This document shows positions 35,612 to 43,513 of a stretch of DNA of 64,000 nt, one piece after another. The position numbers were made by a program, and so were the translations under genes. Positions within the stretch are counted from its first letter, which is position 1. Each line of letters opens with the position of its first letter. The DNA is from Acidobacteriota bacterium (GTDB taxonomy: Bacteria > Acidobacteriota > Terriglobia > Terriglobales > Acidobacteriaceae). The DNA is taken from positions 434,001 to 498,000 of the forward strand of contig JAFDVQ010000005.1 of NCBI GenBank assembly GCA_018268915.1, given 5' to 3'. Under the pieces are notes generated by a model. It was not told the origin of the DNA. It did no database searches and worked only from the letters and a program-made list of their open reading frames with translations.

Positions 35612-37117
35612 TTAACCGATCAGCCGTTGGACGAGCATCGCAGTCTCCCCCAGCACTTCCCTCCCCTGAGGACGGATCACTGTAACGAAGAACGCCGAGC
35701 CAAAAGAAACAAAGAGAGCGGAAACAATGACCGGGATTCCCTGCATCCCCAGCGCTCCGCGAAGCACAAAAGCGACGATCGCCAGCGTAAACCCGGCCGC
35801 CAGCACAAGCGGAACCTGGAGCCGGCACAGATCGCCCGCTGAGACCGGCCCCACTCTGTTCAAAACCGCATACTGGATCGGAGCCTTGATGACGGATTCG
35901 GCAATAGCATACGCAGCCGCGAGACCCACTGCGCCGCCGAAGTGAAGCCCGACGAAGAACGAAGTGACGGTGATTAGAGACGTCGCGACGCCCAGCCGAA
36001 ACATGACATCAGTCCGGCCCTGTGCGATGAGGATCCATCCCGTGGCGTTGGTCAGTGGCTGCACCATCCCCGCAATCCCCAGGTAGAAAAAGATGGGTGC
36101 GACCTGCTCCCAGCGCGGACCGAACACGAGAAGCACGAAGTCGTGCGAAACAGAGACCAGTGCGGCCATTGCCGGCACGACAAAGAATGTGAGTTGGCCG
36201 GCTGCGCGGAGAAACATCGCGCGGAAGCGTGGCTTGTCATCCTGAACGCGGCTCAGCAGCGGCGTCATCACGCTGTACAGCGGCGCGTTCAGATGCTGGA
36301 TAGGAAAACTGAGAAGCTTGAAAGCTCGGTCGTAGTAGCCCAGGGCCAGGGTTCCGAGTTTCCGGCCGATCAGAACGTTGTCGAGATTCCGGGAGAAGTA
36401 ATTGACGAATGTGAAACCGGTGAGGTTCGCACCGAAGAGTCCGGTCTCTCGGTCTACAAATTTCCAGCTTGGGCGGTCAGGCCGCCAGCGCGCGAAGCTC
36501 CAGTAGCTGACAGTCGTAAAGAGGTTCGCTGCCAGTGCGGCAACAATCAGAGACCAGTAATGCAACCCGAGCAAGGCTGAGGTTATCGCGGATGCCAGCC
36601 CAATGGCGGCGGCGGAAGCGTCAGAGATGGCAAGACCGCGGTAGTTCAAGCGCCTGTTCAGCAGCCCGCTTGGCACCGCCGCGAGGCTGCCGAATAAGAG
36701 AGAGATGCTCAAGGTAATGGTGAGTAGAACGAGCCTGCTGTCGTGAAAGAACCATGCCACCGCAGGGCTGGCGAGGGCCGCTGCGAGTGAGCAGGCAAGG
36801 CCAAGGCCGGCCGTAATCCAGAAAAGCGATGATATCTGATTCTGCGATATTTCACGGCGTTGGACGACTGCCTGTCCATACCCCAGGTCCTGGAACAGAC
36901 CGACGAAGGTGATCACGGGTGTAACGCAGCCAACCAGGCCAAAATCTTGCGGCGAGAGCAAACGCGATAGCACGATCACGGAGCAGAACTGCAGCCCGAT
37001 ACGAATGAGCTGCGCGGTGCCGATGATCATCCCGCCGCGCAGCGCGCGACCCGAAAGGCTCTCGGGAAGTTCGGGCTCCTCGACACTGGCGGAAATCCGA
37101 TCGAGCTCTGTGGCCAA
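35612..37117 (-). CDS. MOP-superfamily polysaccharide flippase (Wzx/TuaB-like)
   Basis: A 501-residue polytopic protein with about 12-14 membrane segments. The N-terminal LRGGMIIGTAQLIRIGLQF, RLLSPQDFGLVGCVTPVITF and GYGQAVVQRREIS are hallmarks of the WzxC/TuaB-type lipopolysaccharide exporters. NYFSRNLDNVLIGRKLGTLALGYYDRAF follows in the middle. It would flip a lipid-linked oligosaccharide across the inner membrane. The TTG at 37117 has GGAG 8 nt upstream. It lies 42 bp downstream of the amidohydrolase gene on the same strand; no glycosyltransferase cluster accompanies it. Confidence 0.9.
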   Translation of the reverse strand: MATELDRISASVEEPELPESLSGRALRGGMIIGTAQLIRIGLQFCSVIVLSRLLSPQDFGLVGCVTPVITFVGLFQDLGYGQAVVQRREISQNQISSLFWITAGLGLACSLAAALASPAVAWFFHDSRLVLLTITLSISLLFGSLAAVPSGLLNRRLNYRGLAISDASAAAIGLASAITSALLGLHYWSLIVAALAANLFTTVSYWSFARWRPDRPSWKFVDRETGLFGANLTGFTFVNYFSRNLDNVLIGRKLGTLALGYYDRAFKLLSFPIQHLNAPLYSVMTPLLSRVQDDKPRFRAMFLRAAGQLTFFVVPAMAALVSVSHDFVLLVFGPRWEQVAPIFFYLGIAGMVQPLTNATGWILIAQGRTDVMFRLGVATSLITVTSFFVGLHFGGAVGLAAAYAIAESVIKAPIQYAVLNRVGPVSAGDLCRLQVPLVLAAGFTLAIVAFVLRGALGMQGIPVIVSALFVSFGSAFFVTVIRPQGREVLGETAMLVQRLIG

Positions 37118-37159
37118 GTGAGACTCCGCGAAACATCAAGATTTAGCTCATAAATTCGG

Positions 37160-37990
37160 CTATTTGACGCGATAGAAGCTGGCGCAGTTTTCACCCAGAA
37201 TCATTCGCTGTTCATCCAGCGTCAGCTTGGCAATGTAATCGCGAACCAGCGCCATGGTGCGGCTGTATGGGGCTGAGGCGGTGCATACAGGCCAGTCTGA
37301 ACCTATCATGAGGCGGGCCGGGGAAAAGGTGTTGAGCACCACATCGAGATAGGGCCGGAAATCTTCCGCCTTCCAGTCGTGCCAGCGAGCCTCCGTAACC
37401 ATTCCAGAAAGCTTGCAATAGACATTCGCAGACTTGCCAAGTTCCCGGATATCGCGATCCCAGGGTGCTATCCGGCCTTCTGCAATCGGCGGTTTCGCGA
37501 TGTGGTCGAGGACGAAGCGCTGATCCGGGAATTCGCGCACAAGCTTGATGGCCGCCGGAAGCTGCCGCGGAAAAACCAGAATGTCGTATGCGAGATCGTA
37601 CTCCCGGAGACGGGCAATCCCGCGACGGAAGTCCGGAAGCAGCATAAAGTCGTCGTTCGGCTCGTCCTGCACAACGTGGCGGACACCCACCAGCTTCGGG
37701 TCTTGTGCGAACTGGTGCAGTTGCGCGGTCAGATCGGGAGAACGGAGATCGACCCACCCAACTACGCCTTTGACGATATCGTTGTGGGCTGCGAGTTCCA
37801 GAAGCCAGCGCGTTTCCTCAAGACTTTGTCGCGCCTGGACTGCGATCGACCCGTCGAATCCCTCCGAAGTCAGGAGCGGTTGCAGATCCTGAGGCAAAAA
37901 ATCGCGGCGCAGGGGAGCCATGTTGTCGCTGATCCAGCCGTAGTCAGCAGTGCTGTACTTCCAGTAGTGCTGGTGTGCATCTAGGCGCAT
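37160..37990 (-). CDS. Amidohydrolase, L-fuconolactonase-like (COG3618)
   Basis: A 276-residue TIM-barrel hydrolase of the amidohydrolase superfamily. RLDAHQHYW supplies the first metal-ligand pair HxH, FVLDHIAKPPI a histidine, and MIGSDWPVC the C-terminal aspartate. These lactonases open L-fucono- or L-rhamnono-1,4-lactone. ATG at 37990 with AGGA 8 nt upstream. It is first in a two-gene unit with the flippase. No sugar dehydrogenase is adjacent, so the pathway is not fixed. Confidence 0.85.
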   Translation of the reverse strand: MRLDAHQHYWKYSTADYGWISDNMAPLRRDFLPQDLQPLLTSEGFDGSIAVQARQSLEETRWLLELAAHNDIVKGVVGWVDLRSPDLTAQLHQFAQDPKLVGVRHVVQDEPNDDFMLLPDFRRGIARLREYDLAYDILVFPRQLPAAIKLVREFPDQRFVLDHIAKPPIAEGRIAPWDRDIRELGKSANVYCKLSGMVTEARWHDWKAEDFRPYLDVVLNTFSPARLMIGSDWPVCTASAPYSRTMALVRDYIAKLTLDEQRMILGENCASFYRVK

Positions 37991-38082
37991 CGAAAAGTCC
38001 TCGCTATTCGGCCTCTTGAAATGAACGCTTCGTCACAGAAAAGAGTAAACCGCTGCGCCAGGGCAGGTAGAATCCGGTTCGC

Positions 38083-39345
38083 ATGATTCGGATAATTCTG
38101 ATTTTCGGATTGCTGGTAGCTGCACAACCAGCAGTGCCCAACGCGCGGGATCAACTTGCCACTCTTCGCAAAGAGGCACATGTTGCCCGCGAGGCCGGAG
38201 ATCACGCCGGCTACCTGCGTGAAGCGCTCAAAGTCAGAACGCTGCTCAACAACTACCCCAGCGCCATCCTGTCCGTCGCGCGCGGATACATGGAAGCGGG
38301 TAACACCGAAAAAGCGCTGGATGCGCTGATGAATTTCGCTGACATGGGGCAGATGGATGACGGAATGCTCGACGGTAGCAACAAGATATTCGGGCCGCTT
38401 GCAATGTCGCCTCGCTACAAGAGCGTTCTCGAAAAGTTTGCCCGGAACAAGAGCGTCATTTCAGCCGCTGATCCTGCGTTCAGTCTGTCCGACCCGGGGC
38501 TTGTCGCAGAAGACATCGGCTACGATCCGGCGTCAAGGGCGTTCCTCATCACCAGCGTTCTGGAAAAGAAAATCATCCGTGTAAGTGAGAACGGCGCCGC
38601 CACAGATTTTGCTGCGTCTCCCACCGGCTGGCCGATGCTTGCGATCAAAATAGACAGCGCACGAAAGCTCGTATGGGCGACGGAGGTTGCTCTGGATGGT
38701 TTCACGTCAGCTCCAAAAGCTGATTGGGGCAAGTCTGCCGTTCTCTGCTTCGACCTCAAGTCGGGCAAGCTGGTTCACAGAGTTGAAGGACCTCCGGGCA
38801 CTGCGCTTGGGGACATGGCTCTGGATACGAAAGGCGATCCGATCGTCAGCGATGGCGAGAAGGGCGGCATATACCGCCTGAGAGATGGAAAGCTCCAGTT
38901 AATAAATAGATCGGACTTCATCTCGCCCCAGACTCCAGCAATTCTTCCAGAGGGGAAGCACGCGCTCGTTCCTGACTACCTGAGGGGCATCGGCCTCCTC
39001 GATCTGGACTCAGGCAGCGTGAAGTGGCTTGTCTCCAAAGATACCGCGCTGAACGGCGTAGATGGATTGTACTTCTATCGCGGATCCCTCTACCTCGTTC
39101 AGAACGGAACCTCGCCAGAGCGTGTGATTCGAGTCAAGCTCGACGCAGCAATGACAAGCGTTGTTTCGAGCAGCCTCATTGAGCGAAACACTCCGACGCT
39201 GGGCGATCCGACCCATGGAGTCTTCGTCGACAACGACTTTTACTACATCGCCAACTCCGGCTGGAGCGAACTCGATGATCACGGAGATGTGAAGCCCGGA
39301 TCCAGGCTGACGCCGGCCCACATCAAGCGTTTCAAAACGCATTGA
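38083..39345 (+). CDS. Exported TPR plus six-bladed beta-propeller protein
   Basis: A 420-residue protein with a signal peptide (MIRIILIFGLLVAAQPA), a short TPR-like helical region (about 20-100) and an SMP-30/NHL-like beta-propeller (about 125-415), with blade motifs such as FLITSVLEKKIIRVSENG, GDMALDTKGDPIVSDGEKGG and NGVDGLYFYRGSLYLVQNG. The propeller might bind a sugar or lactone; a gluconolactonase-like activity cannot be claimed because the metal ligands are not clear. It is divergent from the amidohydrolase, 92 bp apart. Confidence 0.7.
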   Translation: MIRIILIFGLLVAAQPAVPNARDQLATLRKEAHVAREAGDHAGYLREALKVRTLLNNYPSAILSVARGYMEAGNTEKALDALMNFADMGQMDDGMLDGSNKIFGPLAMSPRYKSVLEKFARNKSVISAADPAFSLSDPGLVAEDIGYDPASRAFLITSVLEKKIIRVSENGAATDFAASPTGWPMLAIKIDSARKLVWATEVALDGFTSAPKADWGKSAVLCFDLKSGKLVHRVEGPPGTALGDMALDTKGDPIVSDGEKGGIYRLRDGKLQLINRSDFISPQTPAILPEGKHALVPDYLRGIGLLDLDSGSVKWLVSKDTALNGVDGLYFYRGSLYLVQNGTSPERVIRVKLDAAMTSVVSSSLIERNTPTLGDPTHGVFVDNDFYYIANSGWSELDDHGDVKPGSRLTPAHIKRFKTH

Positions 39346-39400
39346 AGAGCAGTCATCCCATTTCGAACTTGACCTGCTTTCCGCAATTTATAGTGCGTAT

Positions 39401-41500
39401 ATGCCTTCCCATCGCATCCTGACCGTGCTTGGCAGTTCTGCTTGCATCCTCTCGGCCCTGTCGTTAGCTGCCCAGAAACCCACCATCACTCTTGATGAGT
39501 TCATGAACACAACTGAGATCACGGGTACGAGCCTGGCGCCAGATGCTTCGGCAGCGGTGATCGCCGCAGAGGCTCCGGACTGGAAGGCAAATAATTTCCG
39601 GCATGATCTGTGGATCTGGACAGAGAAAGAGGGCTTGAAACCCCTGACGCGCTCAGGCACTGACGAGCGTCCGCAGTGGAGTCCGGATGGCAGATGGGTC
39701 GCGTTTTCTTCCGATCGCGCTCCGTCAGGCGATACGACAGATTCAGACACCGAGAAGCCGAATCGCGTATGGCTAATATCTCCCTCAGGTGGCGAGGCGC
39801 TTCCTCTCTACAAGGAAAAGCTGGACGTGCACGCGTTTGCATGGGCGCCGGATGGATCTGCGATTTACATCTCGGCCAAAGCCCCGCAGACACACGACGA
39901 AGAAGACAAGCAGAACGACGAATGGAAAGATGTCGTGCGGTGGCGGGAGCAATACCGCGGAGACTTGCTGCTGAAGATTGCAATTGCACCGGCTCTGTCT
40001 AGAGCTGTGGCAATGCCGTTGGCGAAGGAGACTCCCGGTAAAGCTGCAGGCGATGCCGAGCCATCAGCAAAACTTCCGGAAGGCGCGTCGATGATCGCAA
40101 AGGCCGACGTGTCAATCGCGGAAATAGCTCCCACGCCTGATGGGAAGCAGATCGCTTTCCTCACTGAGCCCATTCACAAACGGATTGAGAATCCTGGGGA
40201 TTACGAAGTGTTCCTGGTCAGCGGCGAGGGTGGCACGCCGAAGCAGCTTACCCACAATGTGGCAATGGAGTCGAACCTGCGATGGTCGAGCGATGGCCGG
40301 TGGCTTCACTTTGCCGTGAACGCGGCGAATGGCTCGATCGAGGGCAAATACCGCGATGTGCAGGGACGGTTGTACCGGATGGAGGCCGCATCCGGGAAGG
40401 TAGAACGGCTCGGATCTTCGTTTGACGGTTCGTTTGAACAGTACACGCTGCTCCCAGACGGCCGTGAATTGGCGGTTGGCCTGAAAGGTACGGCGGCACA
40501 GCCCTACTTGATCGAAGGGGACAAAGCCACCAAACTGCCTGGCATGCCAGGGACATACGCAGGGTTGGAACCGGCACACAATGCGAGCGCTTGGCTGGTG
40601 CGTTTTTCAGCGATCAACGATCCCCAGCAGGTCTATCTCATGGCGGATCCGGCGCACCCAGACAAGCTGAAGAAGCTGACGAATTTCAATCCAATATTTG
40701 CTGAGCGTGCACAGCCGGAGTGGGAGCCGTACACGTGGAAGTCAGACGACGGGCAAGCTGTTGAGGGTGTCCTGATCTTTCCTCCAGGCAAGAAAGACTC
40801 GAAGCATCTGCGGATGTTCACGTTCATCCATGGTGGCCCTGCAGATGCGGACGGTAATCTCTTTGGCGCGAACTGGTATGACTGGGCGACTCTGGCCGCC
40901 TCAGACGGTTGGCTGGTGTTCCGCCCGAACTACCGGGGATCATCTGGCTACGGAGATGAGTTCATGCTCGGCATCGAGCCTCATCTGGTCTCTAAGCCTG
41001 GGCGCGACATTCTTGCTGGCGTAGATGCTCTGGTAAAAGACGGCCATGCAGATCCTGATCATCTGGCGATCGGCGGATACAGCTACGGCGGCTACATGAC
41101 GAATTGGCTCATCACGCAAACCACGCGGTTCAAATCAGCCGTGACGGGCGCTGGCGCCGTTGAGCACGCAGCCAACTGGGGCAACGACGACATGACGTGG
41201 GACGACGCATGGTATCTGGGTGGTCGGCCCTGGGAGAATCCTCAGCTCTACCAGTCAGAGGCCGCGTTGTTTCAATTCGATAAGGTGAGAACACCCACAC
41301 ACCTGGTGCAAGGCGGAGCGGACGTTCGTGTCTCCTATCTTGAAGGGGAGACTATGGAGCGGGCGTTGCAATCACTGGGGATTCCGCACACGTTTCTGGT
41401 CCTGCCGGGTGAAGGCCACGGCCTGGATAAGAATCCCTGGCATGGTTATATCAAGGTGCGAGAAGAGCTGAAGTGGCTGGAGAAGTACGATAAACAATAG
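39401..41500 (+). CDS. Exported S9-family prolyl oligopeptidase (dipeptidyl-peptidase-like)
   Basis: A 699-residue peptidase. A signal peptide (LGSSACILSALSLAAQ) is followed by a seven-bladed propeller with DPP-type WD-like strands (RPQWSPDGRWVAFSS, FAWAPDGSAIYISA, NLRWSSDGRWLHFAV) and an alpha/beta hydrolase domain from about 430. The catalytic serine is in GGYSYGGYMT (S561), the aspartate in VQGGADVRVS and the histidine in GEGHGLD. It trims oligopeptides in the periplasm. There is no Shine-Dalgarno before ATG 39401, while TATAGT (39389-39394) stands seven bases upstream, so the message may be leaderless. Confidence 0.9.
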   Translation: MPSHRILTVLGSSACILSALSLAAQKPTITLDEFMNTTEITGTSLAPDASAAVIAAEAPDWKANNFRHDLWIWTEKEGLKPLTRSGTDERPQWSPDGRWVAFSSDRAPSGDTTDSDTEKPNRVWLISPSGGEALPLYKEKLDVHAFAWAPDGSAIYISAKAPQTHDEEDKQNDEWKDVVRWREQYRGDLLLKIAIAPALSRAVAMPLAKETPGKAAGDAEPSAKLPEGASMIAKADVSIAEIAPTPDGKQIAFLTEPIHKRIENPGDYEVFLVSGEGGTPKQLTHNVAMESNLRWSSDGRWLHFAVNAANGSIEGKYRDVQGRLYRMEAASGKVERLGSSFDGSFEQYTLLPDGRELAVGLKGTAAQPYLIEGDKATKLPGMPGTYAGLEPAHNASAWLVRFSAINDPQQVYLMADPAHPDKLKKLTNFNPIFAERAQPEWEPYTWKSDDGQAVEGVLIFPPGKKDSKHLRMFTFIHGGPADADGNLFGANWYDWATLAASDGWLVFRPNYRGSSGYGDEFMLGIEPHLVSKPGRDILAGVDALVKDGHADPDHLAIGGYSYGGYMTNWLITQTTRFKSAVTGAGAVEHAANWGNDDMTWDDAWYLGGRPWENPQLYQSEAALFQFDKVRTPTHLVQGGADVRVSYLEGETMERALQSLGIPHTFLVLPGEGHGLDKNPWHGYIKVREELKWLEKYDKQ

Positions 41501-41641
41501 ACGTCCGGGGGGGTGGCAACAGCCGGCGAAAGAAACGCTCCTGTGCATCGCGTGCGCAGGCATCAGCGTAGCCACCTCGAGCCGCTGACTATTGTGCTGG
41601 AGCGGACCTCCCCAGTGGCGCATCCTATCCTGTAGGAAGCA

Positions 41642-42919
41642 ATGAATCCTGTTCTAGAACAGACGCGCAACAGTTCCTTCCAGCAGACGCTGCTGAGCGC
41701 TCGCCGCACCATGATGTTGAGCGAGATTCTCAAGCTGGCAATCGACAGTTTCGCTGCCAGCAAGCTGCGCTTCGCGCTGACAGCGCTCGGCATGGTGATC
41801 GGAACGGCGTCCGTGATCCTTGTTGTCACGATTGGCCTGACCGGACGGCAGTTCATCTTGAACGAGATTCAGAAGATCGGCACCAATCAGGTCGAAGTTG
41901 AGTATTCAGGCGGTGGCGCGGTGGGCGCGGAGAAAGTCGTCTACAACGACTTTCTGACACGCGACGACGAGAAAGCTGTGCTGGCCGCCGTTCCGAGCGT
42001 GGTGGCTTCATCACCGGTTCTCCAATCGCACGACCGCATCAGCTTCGGCGGCGGGGTGGTCAAAGACACACTGGTGCTCGGCGTCAGCCCTCAATACCGA
42101 GACGTTCGCAACCTGATTGTGCTGGCCGGACGGTTCTTCGATGTGCAGGATGAGAATGCGCACATCAAGTGCGCGGTAGTGACGGTCCCGTTTGCTCGCG
42201 AGATGTTTGGCAGCCCCGAGGAAGCTATCGGGAAACAGTTCTCCATCTTAGGCATCCCCTTCACAATCGTGGGGACTTTCAAAGAGAGCGTCGACACTTT
42301 TGGACAGACCGAGATTGCGGATCAGACCATCCTGATTCCCTTCTCTGTGGCTCGCTACATCACTGGAACCGACAATGTGAAGCAGCTGTATTTCAGCATC
42401 CGGAGCATGGATGAGGTCCCGGATGCGACGCGTGAAATCCAGCGGATCGTCCAGGGTCGCCACCGGCCAAGCTCTGTTTACAAGAGCTTCGACCTGCGAG
42501 AACTGCTCTCGATGGCCGACCGTATTTCAATCGCCTTGATCGCTGTGTTGGTGATGGTCGCTGCTGTGACCCTGGCTGTAGGCGGTGTAGGCATCATGAA
42601 CATCATGCTGGCGAATGTACGGTCCCGAATCCGCGAAATAGGCATACGCAAAGCGCTGGGAGCAACTTACCGCGAGGTTAAGCTTCAATTTCTGGCCGAG
42701 GCAGTGATTATTTCGCTGGCGGGTGGGCTGGTGGGGTGCTTCGTGGGTCTCGCAGTTCCGCTTTCGATTCGGCTCTTCTCGGACTACTCCCTGCCCATCT
42801 CGATGTGGTCTGTAGTGATCGCACTTGCAGCAGCCACAGCAGTAGGAGTGGTATTTGGTACGGTGCCGGCGACCCGCGCAGCCCAGATGGATCCGGTGGA
42901 ATCACTGAAGTATGAGTAA
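41642..42919 (+). CDS. ABC-transporter permease, MacB/FtsX family, without partners
   Basis: A 425-residue permease with four membrane segments: one at about 43-65 (ALTALGMVIGTASVILVV) before a large periplasmic MacB-PCD domain (70-280) and three at the end (IALIAVLVMVAAVTLAVGGV, AEAVIISLAGGLVGCFVG and VVIALAAATAVGVVFG). The MacB-type coupling motif NVRSRIREIGIRKALGAT and the terminus ATRAAQMDPVESLKYE are present. ATG at 41642 has AGGA 5 nt upstream. The ATP-binding subunit and membrane-fusion protein are not adjacent, so it is an orphan here. A small membrane-protein gene overlaps its last 8 bp. Confidence 0.9.
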   Translation: MNPVLEQTRNSSFQQTLLSARRTMMLSEILKLAIDSFAASKLRFALTALGMVIGTASVILVVTIGLTGRQFILNEIQKIGTNQVEVEYSGGGAVGAEKVVYNDFLTRDDEKAVLAAVPSVVASSPVLQSHDRISFGGGVVKDTLVLGVSPQYRDVRNLIVLAGRFFDVQDENAHIKCAVVTVPFAREMFGSPEEAIGKQFSILGIPFTIVGTFKESVDTFGQTEIADQTILIPFSVARYITGTDNVKQLYFSIRSMDEVPDATREIQRIVQGRHRPSSVYKSFDLRELLSMADRISIALIAVLVMVAAVTLAVGGVGIMNIMLANVRSRIREIGIRKALGATYREVKLQFLAEAVIISLAGGLVGCFVGLAVPLSIRLFSDYSLPISMWSVVIALAAATAVGVVFGTVPATRAAQMDPVESLKYE

Positions 42920-43079
42920 TGATTACAAACCGAAACCCGAAGCAGGCGACGATCCGGAAGAACCCATGCAAGGCGCCAATCTAAAGCTGATCTACAGCTT
43001 GATTGCGCTCGCAATCCTTGCCGCAATCGCCATTGCGCTATTCATCGTCGCGCCCTTTTATCACCCAATCCGGCCATGA
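42912..43079 (+). CDS. 55-residue single-pass membrane protein overlapping the permease gene
   Basis: ATG at 42912 lies inside the permease stop region (TATGAGTAA), an 8-bp overlap typical of translational coupling. The protein has a charged N-terminus rich in D/E/P (MSNDYKPKPEAGDDPEEP), then a 22-residue hydrophobic helix (LIYSLIALAILAAIAIALF) and a short tail (PFYHPIRP). It could be a small accessory subunit of the permease; no known family. It ends 15 bp from a convergent gene. Confidence 0.7.
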   Translation: MSNDYKPKPEAGDDPEEPMQGANLKLIYSLIALAILAAIAIALFIVAPFYHPIRP

Positions 43080-43094
43080 ATTCTTGAAGTTGGC

Positions 43095-43463
43095 TTACTT
43101 CTTGCGGATCGGCTCTCCTTCAATCACTGGTGCCTGATGGCGCTGGGGCGTATCTCCGCTCTCAATATTTCTTGACTTGCGCCAGACATTCGCAACCGCA
43201 AGCGACCACAAAGGGACGAGGTCGACTCCAGGCACGAGTTTGCCGAGGAACGATGGCGCAAACTCCCAGTGCCATCCAAGCAGATAAGTTAGAATTCCCG
43301 CCATCCCGAGATCGAAAACGTCGTCGACGGGTGAGGCCGCGCCCTCGATGACCAACGGGAAGATCGCCATCTGTACAACATCGGCGATCACCGCAAGCGC
43401 CATCGCCGCTCGCATCTTCATCCCCGACGGGATTGTAAGTTCACCTGTTTCCACAGCGATCAC
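43095..43463 (-). CDS. Small membrane protein of unknown function
   Basis: A 122-residue protein with two to three hydrophobic stretches (AAMALAVIADVVQMAIFPLVIEG, FDLGMAGILTYLLGWHWEF, LVPLWSLAVANVW) and a basic, hydrophilic C-terminus ending KK. The GTG at 43463 is chosen because GGAG lies 7 nt upstream; the upstream frame overlaps the VWFA gene and is noise. It follows that gene by 50 bp on the same strand. Not recognised. Confidence 0.65.
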   Translation of the reverse strand: MIAVETGELTIPSGMKMRAAMALAVIADVVQMAIFPLVIEGAASPVDDVFDLGMAGILTYLLGWHWEFAPSFLGKLVPGVDLVPLWSLAVANVWRKSRNIESGDTPQRHQAPVIEGEPIRKK

Positions 43464-43513
43464 GACAAAGCTCCAATCATGCTTATCGGCGTTCTGACCG
43501 TGCCCTGCCAGCC

